Below are positions 42,229 through 50,621 of a stretch of 64,000 nt of DNA, piece after piece (position 1 is the first letter of the stretch; every line of letters starts with the position of its first letter). The position numbers and the translations under genes were made by a program. Below the pieces are notes generated by a model. It was not told the origin of the DNA. It made no database searches and saw only the letters and a list, made by a program, of their open reading frames with translations. The DNA is from Isochrysis galbana. Lineage: Eukaryota; Haptophyta; Isochrysidales; Isochrysidaceae. Location of the stretch: NCBI GenBank assembly GCA_018136815.1, contig CM030945.1:656605-720604 (forward strand), read 5' to 3'.

Positions 42229-44704
42229 ATGGGCTCGCGTCGACCTGACGGCGGAGACGACGTGCTCGATGCCTTCACACGCTGCACACTCGCGGCGGCA
42301 CGCGCTCCCTCGGCGCCCTCGATCCTCTCCTCACCACTTTCAGAGCACCGGGGCTCGCCAAACCTCTCGTCTCACCTTTCTTCCCACTTCTCTTCTACCT
42401 TCTCCTCACAGCTCTCCTCTCAGCCCTCGTCGAAGATGGCGAGCCGGCCCGCGTCGTCCGGCTCGCGTCCGGCCTCCGGTGGCTCGATCCACTCCCTCGC
42501 GATGCCGCCCTCCCCAGACAAGCCCGCCGCACCACATTCCTACTCGGGCCTCGTGCATGCAGGGGCGCTCAACCCGACCACGTACACCGCTGGCCACGCT
42601 GAGCCGGTTGTTGGTGGGATGGACGCGCCAGCGATGGGCGAACCAGAGGGCGTGCTTGTCGCTATGCCGTGCGGCAGCCGCCTCCAGATTGCTATCTTCA
42701 GCACGTGGGGCGACCCGTACTATGTCGGCCTCTCGGCTCTTGAGGCGTTCGACGAGGAAGGCGAGCCCATCGACCTAGGGGCGGGGCGCTTGTGGGCGGA
42801 TCCAGCGGATGTAAACGTTCTTCCCGAGTTTGCAGGGCGGCCTGCTCACCTGCGCGATCCGCGCGTCGTCTCGAACCTTGCTGATGGGCACTATTCTACC
42901 TGCGACGACAAGTGCGCTAGCGCCCTCTTGGTTGGAGGGATATCTCTGGGCGTTTCTACGCGGCTTGGCGTCACGATAGCGGCTGCCCCACCCTATTGCA
43001 GGCACTTGTGGCTGGCGCCATTCACGCGGGGCACGAAGAATGTTTTGGGTATCGACCTGCCGTCTCCAAAGCGGATCTCCATGATTCGCATCTGGAACTA
43101 CAACAAGTCGCGGATCCACTCATTCCGCGGCGCGAGGCACATCGAGCTACGGCTCGATGGAACCCTTGTCTTCCGTGGCGAGATCAACAAGGCACCCGGC
43201 AACCTGCAGGCGAGTCCGCTGTGATGTGAGAGTAGATACCCACTGTGATGTGAGAGTAAATGCCATACGGTCTATTGTCTGGTGACTTGTGACTAGTTCT
43301 GGCCTCGCAAAATTCGCTGGTGTCGGCGGGCAAACCCGCAGTCACTCGCGCCAGGCGCTCTGGGCTATGCGGCCACTTGCACAGCAGCCGCGAATCGGTC
43401 ATGTTTAAGCCTGTTTCTCCTGACAGACGACGGCCTGGACATGTTTGTAGGATGCTTTTGCATGTGCCGAGGCCATATTGTTTTCTCTTGATGAGGATGT
43501 CCTGCTCCGGATCGAGGAGTGTGATGCACAGCGCCACAATACAGCGCCGCCAGTGAATGTGGGATTCAATACCGAGCGACCCTTGACTCCAGGCGATGAT
43601 GCATGTGGAGGGGGCCGCTCCGGATCTCAGCAAGGGCGCGGCGGGCTTGAGCTGCGGCCCCGGTGCGTGCCGTCAGCCGTCACGAGTGCATGCGCGCGAC
43701 CATCAACCTCGGCGGTAGCGCGAGAGCCGACATCAGCTCGTGGGGGCAGCTCATTTACGCCCTCACTCCCACCAATCAAGCAGGATTATGAGGTTTGCTG
43801 ACAGCGTAGCCCTAAGCCAAGTTAGCGAACAAGTTTTGCCCTCGGCCCTGCTAGCGCTTCCCAGCCCATAGCCTGCTACCGTTGGCGTCGCATTGGGCCC
43901 ATCCTCGCCCCACCCCGGCACAGGTGCGGCTCCATCCGTCTGGCACTGTGTTCAAGCTGCTATGCGAGTCGACATGGGGGGACATTCACTACCTAGGTCT
44001 CAATGGGGTCGAGATTCTCTCACCTGATGGCCGTTGTCTCGATCTCTCATCTGCAACCATTACCGCCGACCCGCTCGGTGTATGCGTTCTACCCGGGATG
44101 GCGCGCGATGCTCGAACAGTTGATCAGTTGCTTCTAGGCTGCGAAAGCACATGCGGGTGGCTCGCACCATATACTCCGGGCACCAGCTGTGAGGTCACGA
44201 TCCGGCTTCCCGGCCCAATCACAATTGGCGCGGTCAGGCTCTACAACTATGCAAAGACCCCTGCCCGTGGAGTCAAGGATTTTCAGCTAATTTTGGACGG
44301 AAGCATCATCTTTGGCGGAGTGCTACGCGCGGCACCCTTGCGACGTCCCACGGCAACGTTAGAGTCGCAGGTGGAGTTTGTGCAAAGCGTCTTGTTTACA
44401 GACAATGAGGTGCGCTTCCGAATTGCCTGCGGCGCGTCGCTGCAGAGGGCTCCCAGTGTGCCATCCCCATGTGTCACGTCGATGTCCTCGGAAGCTGTGG
44501 TCCCGCATTCCCCTTCGCGTCCATAACACCTCAGCTGTTTTAATACAGGAGTTGATCGACGCCGAGCGCCATCATGTCTACACCAAGGAGGATCTCGAGG
44601 ACGAACTGCAAATTTTTGACAACGGAGTCCTTGCCAATCAGGTAATCCCTCGTGATGGCCGCGGCCGACAGCAAAGACCAACGACTTCGTGCATCCGCTC
44701 ATAA
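42229..44704 (+). CDS. KATNIP: KATNIP-like (DUF4457) ciliary protein, four exons
   Basis: Exons 42229-43209, 43451-43792, 43924-44409 and 44549 to a stop at 44704 (or a donor at 44641) give about 654 residues. Introns are phase 0; intron 1 has a GC donor. Two DUF4457-type modules are visible: LQIAIFSTWGDPYYVGLSALEAFDEEGE with ISMIRIWNYNKSRIHSFRGA, IELRLDGTLVFRGEI, and FKLLCESTWGDIHYLGLNGVEIL with VRLYNYAKTPARGVKDFQLILDG. EAILFSLDEDVL joins them and SVLFTDNE follows. KATNIP (KIAA0556) binds katanin and microtubules at ciliary basal bodies, so a flagellated stage is inferred. It is much shorter than the ~1600-residue animal protein, with a Ser/Pro-rich N-terminus. The 3' end is uncertain because LINE debris begins within a few hundred bases. 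Confidence 0.8.
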
Positions 44705-45275
44705 TGCCGCACGCACCACCCACAGCCTCGGTGACCATGGCTTGGATTTTCCCTCACCGGCTTATTGTCCTCGCACCGCGTACACGATACGCAGTGGAGC
44801 ACCACATGCAGTGTATGGATACAAATCTTGGGGAGCATCGCGTGATGGCTTGAGTAATGGTGTGGCCTGTGTTGGGTCACGGCACTAAGTGGATAATCAT
44901 CGGCACATAGAGTTTTGAATGGTGATATGCGATTCGTGTAGTGAGTGACCAGGTGTCGTTAGCATCCCATACGTGGTGGTCTCGTGCGATGGTCGTGGAG
45001 GTGATCCGTTCCGCCGTGTGGTGGAGCAGCTCCCATGCCACATGCTATGTCGGTGGCTATCAACCTAATTTCATAAGTGAGGGAATGGGGGCCTCGCGCC
45101 CCCCTCTCTCCATCGCGGACACCCCCCGGGGTGGCGCCCGTACCCGTACAATCAACCTCAGCCCCTGCCCTCTGGCAGGGGCTGGGCAATCATCATTCTG
45201 GCCCAGACCCCTAGTGGGCGCAGGCCGCGATTCGCACTCCCACGCCCAGACTGGGTCTGTGTCGCATCCAGAGTA
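44705..45275. repeat. Intergenic with a LINE-related repeat block
   Basis: 45070-45240 is the reverse of 35760-35910 (GGGCCTCGCGCCCCCCTCTC, GGACACCCCCCGGGG, CAGCCCCTGCC). The rest is unrecognised. It ends at the target duplication TTTTATATACTCTAGT. Confidence 0.55.
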
Positions 45276-46875
45276 TTTTATATACTCTAGTCAACTAAGT
45301 TTATACTTAGACGCGATGGAGCGCGCCGCCGCGACTCCCCTCTCCTTCGGGCCCCCCGCCGAGGGCGCCCCACCAGCGACCATGGAGCAGCCGCTATCGA
45401 AGCGGCCGCGTCCGCCCACCGAGGCCGAGCAGGTGCGTGCGACTCCGGTCGCGCCACACGGCCCGTGGCCCCGGCCACACCACCCATGGCAGCCATGCTG
45501 GCCTCCCCCATGGGGGACAGCAGGCTGCTGGAAGCATCCCATCAATGCCAGGCTCATGCAGCCACCCTTCCATTGGGCATGCCTTATGGCAGAGGCCCCT
45601 CTCGCCCTGGCAAGGGTCGCGCTGCTCCGGCAGCGCGGCCCGAGGCCGGGTGGCCCTTATGGGCACATCATCCACTCCACTTCAACGCACAACACACTCT
45701 CCAGAAGCACCCCCTCACACTCAGCACGCAACACACATGAGACACAAAGGTACGACCCCCCTGGGAGAGACCAGCGCCGAATGACACCGCCTACTGCCCG
45801 CGCCCGCACGACACTGAGTACGGACACCCCCGACCCCGCCTCACAGGGACAAGACTCCGACGAAGACAACATCATCACAGACTCAGACGCCAACTTCGAG
45901 CTCTCATTCCACCAGGCCGGAGACATCATAATCCAGGACACGACGGTGTATGCCGCCATCGTCGAACTTCTCCTAGAACTCGAGGGAGTTGACCCCGAGC
46001 CAGACTTCTGGGCCCGCTCGGCGAGGGGCCCGTGGCACATAGCAGTCAACGAAGACTGCGCGCAACAGTTCAAGGCCAAATACGGCGACCTCACCATCAT
46101 CCGCGTCTTGGGCCAAGACATCCCCGTGCGCGTCAGCGTGGACTCCATCGAAGAAAAGCTTAACAAAAAAGGCACCTCCTCTCGCAAGGCCCTCTACGAG
46201 GCGCTCCAGGACGTCGCGGCCCACGTCGTGGTCGAGGCGGACGGCCTCGCGCAAGCATCGAAAATCAACCTAAGCTCACTCGTCAAAGCGGTTGAGGCAC
46301 AAGGCCTCACTTTCTTAAAGGGGAACCGCGAACGGATGAAACTCGAGGGCGAGTCAGGCACTTTCGTGTCGAAAGTAGCCCACTCTACCCGCTGGCACCT
46401 CTACGTCTCCGCAGCGCAAGGAACCTTTCTCTCGGGCAATTTTCCGCGCAAGATCGTTCTCACCATCGACAACAAAACGGTGCCGGTCAACTACGCCGTC
46501 CGGGCGTGTAAACCAATCGCGATGCCCCCGAACGTCCAATCGCCACACAAGCTCATGATACACGGAAGCCCACCATCCTAAAGTAGGCCCTAGACACACT
46601 GACCACAGCTGCCTGACACCCAGCACAAGGAGCAAACACACAATAGCCGGTAGCCCGATGGCATAGGAGGAAGGCGCGAAACAGGCCATCGCGAATCGGC
46701 ACACACCGTCTGCCACTGGAGACCCACGACACCCAGCCCCTAGGTAGAGCACGAGGGGACGAGCCGCAAGGCAGGTGTAGGGGGAGTGAAGGGAAACGGG
46801 CGAGGCTGCGAAGATACCGTGCAGGGTCGCGCGCGCGGCGAGAATATTAAGAAGTTTTTTTTTATATACTCTAGT
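45276..46875 (+). mobile_element. LINE-A internal-deletion derivative with 16-bp target duplication
   Basis: The insert 45292-46859 is flanked by TTTTATATACTCTAGT (45276-45291 and 46860-46875). It starts with the hairpin CTAAGT-TTAT-ACTTAG (45295-45310) and the ORF1 ATG at 45316, has the 3' UTR from about 46570 (nearly identical to 16102-16386) and a T-run end. ORF2 is entirely missing. The junction lies at CATCCTAAAGTAGGCCC, where copy 15171-16399 has CATCCTATAGTAGGCCC after its ORF2 stop, so the deletion used short homology. This fixes the exact 5' and 3' ends of the family. Confidence 0.9.
45316..46581 (+). CDS. LINE-A ORF1 protein (possibly truncated)
   Basis: A 421-codon frame begins ATGGAGCGCGCC (MERAAATPLSFGPP). 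The N-terminal part is Pro/Ala-rich with a basic patch (LSKRPRPP). The C-terminal ~220 residues look globular: SFHQAGDIIIQDTTVYAAIVELL, WHIAVNEDCAQQFKAKYGDLTIIRVLGQ, VDSIEEKLNKKG, DGLAQASKINLSSLVKAVEAQG and RKIVLTIDNKTVPVNYAVRA. The pattern suggests a nucleic-acid-binding ORF1 core like those of L1/Tx1-type elements, but no CCHC knuckle is present and the end may be cut by the internal deletion. Related starts occur at 10287 (-) and 47091 (+). Confidence 0.7.
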   Translation: MERAAATPLSFGPPAEGAPPATMEQPLSKRPRPPTEAEQVRATPVAPHGPWPRPHHPWQPCWPPPWGTAGCWKHPINARLMQPPFHWACLMAEAPLALARVALLRQRGPRPGGPYGHIIHSTSTHNTLSRSTPSHSARNTHETQRYDPPGRDQRRMTPPTARARTTLSTDTPDPASQGQDSDEDNIITDSDANFELSFHQAGDIIIQDTTVYAAIVELLLELEGVDPEPDFWARSARGPWHIAVNEDCAQQFKAKYGDLTIIRVLGQDIPVRVSVDSIEEKLNKKGTSSRKALYEALQDVAAHVVVEADGLAQASKINLSSLVKAVEAQGLTFLKGNRERMKLEGESGTFVSKVAHSTRWHLYVSAAQGTFLSGNFPRKIVLTIDNKTVPVNYAVRACKPIAMPPNVQSPHKLMIHGSPPS

Positions 46876-47067
46876 TTAGGCGGATGCGGTGCTTCTATCA
46901 ATGTGTAGTGTGTGAGAAAATTGAGTGAGTTTTGTTTTTGCCAACGAGTTGCCTCGAAGCTCAGCCGCATTGCACGCCGCATTTGTTCGTTTGTCCTTAC
47001 TTGTTTCATTGATTTGTTTGTGCGATGTTGCGTCAGTTTTCGGAGTTTTCTTGTTGGTGAGTGAGTG

Positions 47068-47290
47068 CAACTAACTTTATAGTTGGTTGCCATGGAGCGC
47101 GCCGCCGCTCCCCACCTCTCCTTCGTTCGGGCCCCCCACCGCGGGCGCCCCCCCAGCACCCATGGAGTTGTCGCTAGCGAAGCGACCGCGTCCGCCCGCA
47201 GCGGCCGAGCAGGTGAGCGCGACGCCGGTCGCGCCGCACGGCCCGTGGCCCCGGCCACACCAAGGAAGGCAGCCATGCTGGCCCAAGGCG
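47068..47290 (+). mobile_element. LINE-A 5' end fragment
   Basis: The hairpin CAACTAACT-TTAT-AGTTGGTTG (47068-47089) is followed by CCATGGAGCGCGCCGCC and a diverged ORF1 start (KRPRPP region, GTGGCCCCGGCCACACCA) matching 45316-45490 before homology stops near 47280. ORF1 is frameshifted. Confidence 0.75.
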
Positions 47291-47450
47291 AGAAGCGCTC
47301 AATCACCCTCACCCACAGCATAGAAAAGCGTTCAATCACCATCAGCCTACACGTGGTAACGCGTTCAATCGCCATCACCCCCACCGCATGGAAAAGCCTT
47401 CAATCACCACCAGCCTACACATGGAAAAGCGTTCAATCGCCATCACCTCC
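47291..47450. repeat. Minisatellite, ~30-35 bp unit
   Basis: AAAAGCGTTCAATC(A/G)CCATCA-type units occur about five times with spacing 28-38 bp. The reverse of this word matches the GATAATTGAACGCTTTTGG repeats near 26155 and 47470. Confidence 0.75.
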
Positions 47451-47495
47451 CGGTAGCAGGGATGGGGATAATTGGACGCTTTTGGCTTTTGGTCG

Positions 47496-47822
47496 TCAAC
47501 GTGAGTGACCTTCTAGCGTGGGGGTTTCGCATCTTTTGTTCATTTGGTGTGCTAACCCCTCTTTTTGTGCAATTTGCTTGAGCTCATCGTAATTGACATA
47601 TCCTATGTCGAAACGTTTGAATGATATGTATGCCCTTATGAACCGGCCATATTTGTCATCTGGAAGATGATTCACGAAGTTTGTGTAAAGCTCATACTAT
47701 TTGTCTTGAGAAAGAGCTCGATCAATTTCAGACCTCCACGACAAGTTGTCGGAGTGATGGCTTTCAAGGAGGCTATTGATCGTACCCGGATGTAGTACTG
47801 TTCTGTAATTTATTTCCAACAT
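47496..47822 (-). pseudogene. Low-GC ORF interrupted by one in-frame TAG
   Basis: From ATG 47822 the frame reads MLEINYRTVLHPGTINSLLE, SWRSEIDRALSQDK, then TAG at 47699-47697, then YELYTNFVNHLPDDKYGR, FIRAYISFKRFDIGYVNYDE, LKQIAQKEGLAHQMNK, to TGA at 47498. It is 108 codons, mostly helical, in a stretch clearly less GC-rich than the flanks. Protein-like composition continues smoothly across the TAG, so the stop looks recent or recoded. The family is not recognised. With 48123-48775 it suggests a foreign or viral-type insert. Confidence 0.4.
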
Positions 47823-48122
47823 GTTTGCTTATTCATGTACATATTTTTGTGTTATGCACCACTTCGAGCGGGCTGAGAGGCATGCATACCCCCTCTTGCC
47901 AAACGAGTGGGTTGGGTAGCTGTAGCTACCCTCATGATCCCCACGACCTCACCATTTTGTCCCAAACCTTGGCTATTGAGTTACCCTGGCTGCCACAGAC
48001 CCCACGTAGATCGCGCACGAGGAAGGCTCCCGCCGGTGCGCGGACGCGCTGTTCATGACGATGTTTCTCGTGGCGATGTCAGCCTGAACGAAGGGGTCCG
48101 ATTTACCTAACGTTTTTTGACG
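47823..48122. other. Low-GC intergenic
   Basis: No coding feature was identified between the two minus-strand ORFs. Confidence 0.35.
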
Positions 48123-48605
48123 TTAAAGATCTCCTGAAATAATGTTTGTCCAGTCTTCATTACTGATACTTGAGTGATCGTCAGTCTTCCGCGTAGACGG
48201 TTTAGGCTGCCCTTTAGGCTTTCCCTTTGTGAGTATTTTTATTGTGAACTTGCGTCCAGTAGTTGTGTTTATCCGGATTGGGGCGACCAAGAATGCGGTT
48301 GCATGATACATAATCGATCGGGAGGTGGTTTTACACATTCTGTACATTTTTATTTGAGAGTGTAGGAGAGCAAACGCCCTCCGCCTCCGCCATGGTCTCG
48401 GCTGCTTTGTGGCACCGAGGAGCCGAGGAGGAAGGGCGCGCTTATGCCCGCATATCGCTTTCGTACATAACGTTAGCTTTTCCCATGGCCAAAGCCTGTA
48501 GGCGGCGAGGGAGGAGGGAGTGAAGGAGGTGGCGAGGAAGGGGTTGGCGAGGGAGGGGGTTGCGAGGGAGGAGAAGGACAATACGGACATTAACATTAAA
48601 GACAC
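48123..48605 (-). CDS. Unrecognised ORF in low-GC segment
   Basis: A 160-codon frame ends TIKILTKGKPKGQPKPSTRK, DHSSISNEDWTNIISGDL. The last ~70 residues look protein-like and basic; the first half is Leu/Ser/Ala-rich and less convincing. A later internal start is likely. No family is recognised. A short plus-strand frame (48660-48775, MRHTLLSKKF..., SRDDLLGTIKAYVDSE) follows divergently and stops at the switch to GC-rich DNA. Confidence 0.3.
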   Translation of the reverse strand: MSLMLMSVLSFSSLATPSLANPFLATSFTPSSLAAYRLWPWEKLTLCTKAICGHKRALPPRLLGATKQPRPWRRRRAFALLHSQIKMYRMCKTTSRSIMYHATAFLVAPIRINTTTGRKFTIKILTKGKPKGQPKPSTRKTDDHSSISNEDWTNIISGDL

Positions 48606-48777
48606 CTTACACAGAATTTGAGAATTTGCGAGATTGATAAATCATTCACACTGGTTTATATGAGACACACTCTCTTGAGCAAGAAATTCACTGAGAAAAC
48701 AATCATCAATATGAGTCGTGATGATCTGCTTGGTACAATCAAAGCTTATGTCGATTCGGAATTAACTCCCCACCTGC

Positions 48778-49173
48778 GTGTGGAGCGTCGGTGTGGACGA
48801 GGGCGAGCTGCTCGGCTTCTCTACCGACGACATCTCGCTCGCGGGGGACGAGTCATCGAGGACCTCGAGGAGCATGCCTGTCTGCGCGCCGCCGCCGCTC
48901 GCGGTGGGTACGACCCCTCCCTCGCCCCCTTCCTCCCCCGCGTCCTCGCCCCCTCGCTCCGCGCCCTCGCCCCCTTCCTCCGCGTCCTCGCCCGTCGCGC
49001 CGCTGCTCGCTTACGGTGTGCTCATGTCCGTCGCGTGGGGCGTGCTCCTCCCCTCGGGCGCCTTCCTCTCGCTCGCTTGGCGCTCCCGGCTCACCGGCGG
49101 CCGCTGGCGTAAAGAAAGTTGCTATGCGCACGCGCCTTCCAACTCAATGCTAACAAAACATTCTACATTCTAA
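48778..49173 (+). pseudogene. Fragment of a cytochrome b561-type membrane protein
   Basis: After a Pro/Ser-rich linker the frame encodes PLLAYGVLMSVAWGVLLPSG, then AFLSLAWRSRLTGGRW. This matches the first helix of cytochrome b561/DOMON-b561 domains ('HG.LM..AWG.LLP.G...AR......W') though the usual His is Tyr here. Nothing of the remaining helices follows. A donor-like GGC|GTAAAG sits right after the Trp, but the next gene begins within 120 bp, so a continuation is unlikely. There is no ATG, and the 5' side is cut by low-GC DNA at 48777. Confidence 0.45.
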
Positions 49174-49225
49174 GCGAAAACAAAACTATCACCTGGCCCT
49201 CTTTTGACGGAACGCTTAACGCGTT

Positions 49226-50239
49226 ATGGCCTGGTCCGAGTCGCGTGTGGGCGCGATGGCCGGCGGCGCCAGCATACTGCTCGGCGGCGTCCTTGCGCTC
49301 CCCTGCCGCTACCGTGCACGCGTGGCGTACGACGGGGGCGGGTACGCCGGGATGCAGTACCAGCCTAACGCGCCCACCATCCAGGGTGCGCTCGAGCGCG
49401 TGCTCGCCCAGAGAAGCCAGACGAGCGGCGTACGTGTCGTGAGCGCCGGCCGGACCGACGCCGGAGTGCATGCGAGGGGGCAGACAGTACACTTCGAGCT
49501 GGGCAAGGAGTACGAGCCAACCGAGCTGGAGCGCACATTTTCACGCCTTCTCCCGCCCGACGTTGCAGTCAGCCACGTCGAGAGGGCCGACGAGAGAGAC
49601 GCGCAAGGCAGGCAGTGGCACGCAACCTACTGGGCAACCGGCAAGCTCTACACCTACCGGCTGCACTCAGGCCAATCCCCGATGGACCCGATGGAGCGGC
49701 TGTACCGCTATCATGCATTCAACTTGCCGCTTGACCTGGACGTGATGGCCCAGGCGGCAGCAATTTTCGAAGGCGAGCACGACTTTGGCGCCTTTGCCAA
49801 CACGCCTCGCGGCTCGTCCCTCCCATACGACGTCGCCAGCACTGGCACTGTGAGGCGGGTAGCGCAGGTGCACGTCGTCGATGAAGGGGCTGGATATGCA
49901 CGGGTGGATGTGCTGCTTCAAGGGGCGCTCTACAAGATGGTTCGCAATATGGTTGGGGCCCTTATCGATGTGGGAGCGGGGCGCGTCGCTTCCGAACAGA
50001 TTCGCAACCTACTAGCCGATCCGTCGCTCCGGAAGCGCTCGGCAAGAGAGCTGCTACTCAGCCAGGCGAGGTCGCAACGCGCCGACCCTAATTGGCCGCG
50101 GCCAGTACCGGCACATGGATTGACGCTCGAATCTGTTTTCTATGGCGCGCCCGCGTGGGGTGGAGCGTTCGAGCACGCACTCTTGGGGAAGACGGTGGGC
50201 TCCGACATCTTATGGACAGATTCAAATCAAAGACCGTAG
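49226..50239 (+). CDS. truA: TruA-type tRNA pseudouridine synthase
   Basis: Single exon, 337 residues from ATG 49226 (an internal Met at 49256 is an alternative). YRARVAYDGGGYAGMQYQP starts the domain. VVSAGRTDAGVHARGQTVHF contains the catalytic Asp (about residue 78). KLYTYRLHSG, YHAFNLPLDLDVM, GEHDFGAFANT and QGALYKMVRNMVGALIDVG with ...VPAHGLTLESVFY at the end complete the TruA order. The enzyme isomerises uridines in the tRNA anticodon arm (positions 38-40 in bacterial TruA). The length is somewhat longer than bacterial TruA and close to organellar types. No clear targeting peptide was verified. It is intronless in a neighbourhood of spliced genes. Confidence 0.95.
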   Translation: MAWSESRVGAMAGGASILLGGVLALPCRYRARVAYDGGGYAGMQYQPNAPTIQGALERVLAQRSQTSGVRVVSAGRTDAGVHARGQTVHFELGKEYEPTELERTFSRLLPPDVAVSHVERADERDAQGRQWHATYWATGKLYTYRLHSGQSPMDPMERLYRYHAFNLPLDLDVMAQAAAIFEGEHDFGAFANTPRGSSLPYDVASTGTVRRVAQVHVVDEGAGYARVDVLLQGALYKMVRNMVGALIDVGAGRVASEQIRNLLADPSLRKRSARELLLSQARSQRADPNWPRPVPAHGLTLESVFYGAPAWGGAFEHALLGKTVGSDILWTDSNQRP

Positions 50240-50430
50240 TCTCGGCTACGTAGTACACAGCTTTAGGTCGCACTGATGCCGGGCCGTGGCATTCTTCTCT
50301 GAAAGTTGACATGCGGCCTTGACAGCGATTTCCAATATGTAGTTGCTGCACCGGAGGATGTAGTACTATAATGTTGGTATATCAATAGTAGTATAGGGGT
50401 TGGAGCGATGGGCTGGCCACGACAGGCCAA
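50240..50430. other. 3' flank of the TruA gene
   Basis: Short spacer with nothing recognised, ending at the GAGGGTGCAAC repeat. Confidence 0.4.
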
Positions 50431-50525
50431 GAGGGTGCAACCTCAGGTTTGGTTGTTTTTTTGCAAGTGCCCCCCATGTGGACGGTATAAGTTCTACTTA
50501 AAGTACCCCTTATTATAGCACAAAC
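50431..50525 (+). repeat. Left terminus of the GAGGGTGCAAC TIR family
   Basis: GAGGGTGCAACCTCAGGTTT to CGGTATAAGTTCTACTTAAA is nearly identical to 16413-16500. The expected inverted right end was not found, so it is a solo end or the border of a larger decayed element containing the repeat ORF that follows. Confidence 0.75.
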
Positions 50526-50621
50526 GTGCAGGTTTCAGAGCAGCACCACTTTTGATGACACCCCCGCGGTGACGTCAGTTTCTTTTTTTTACCGGTATCC
50601 GGTATGTAGTAAGTATTCCAG

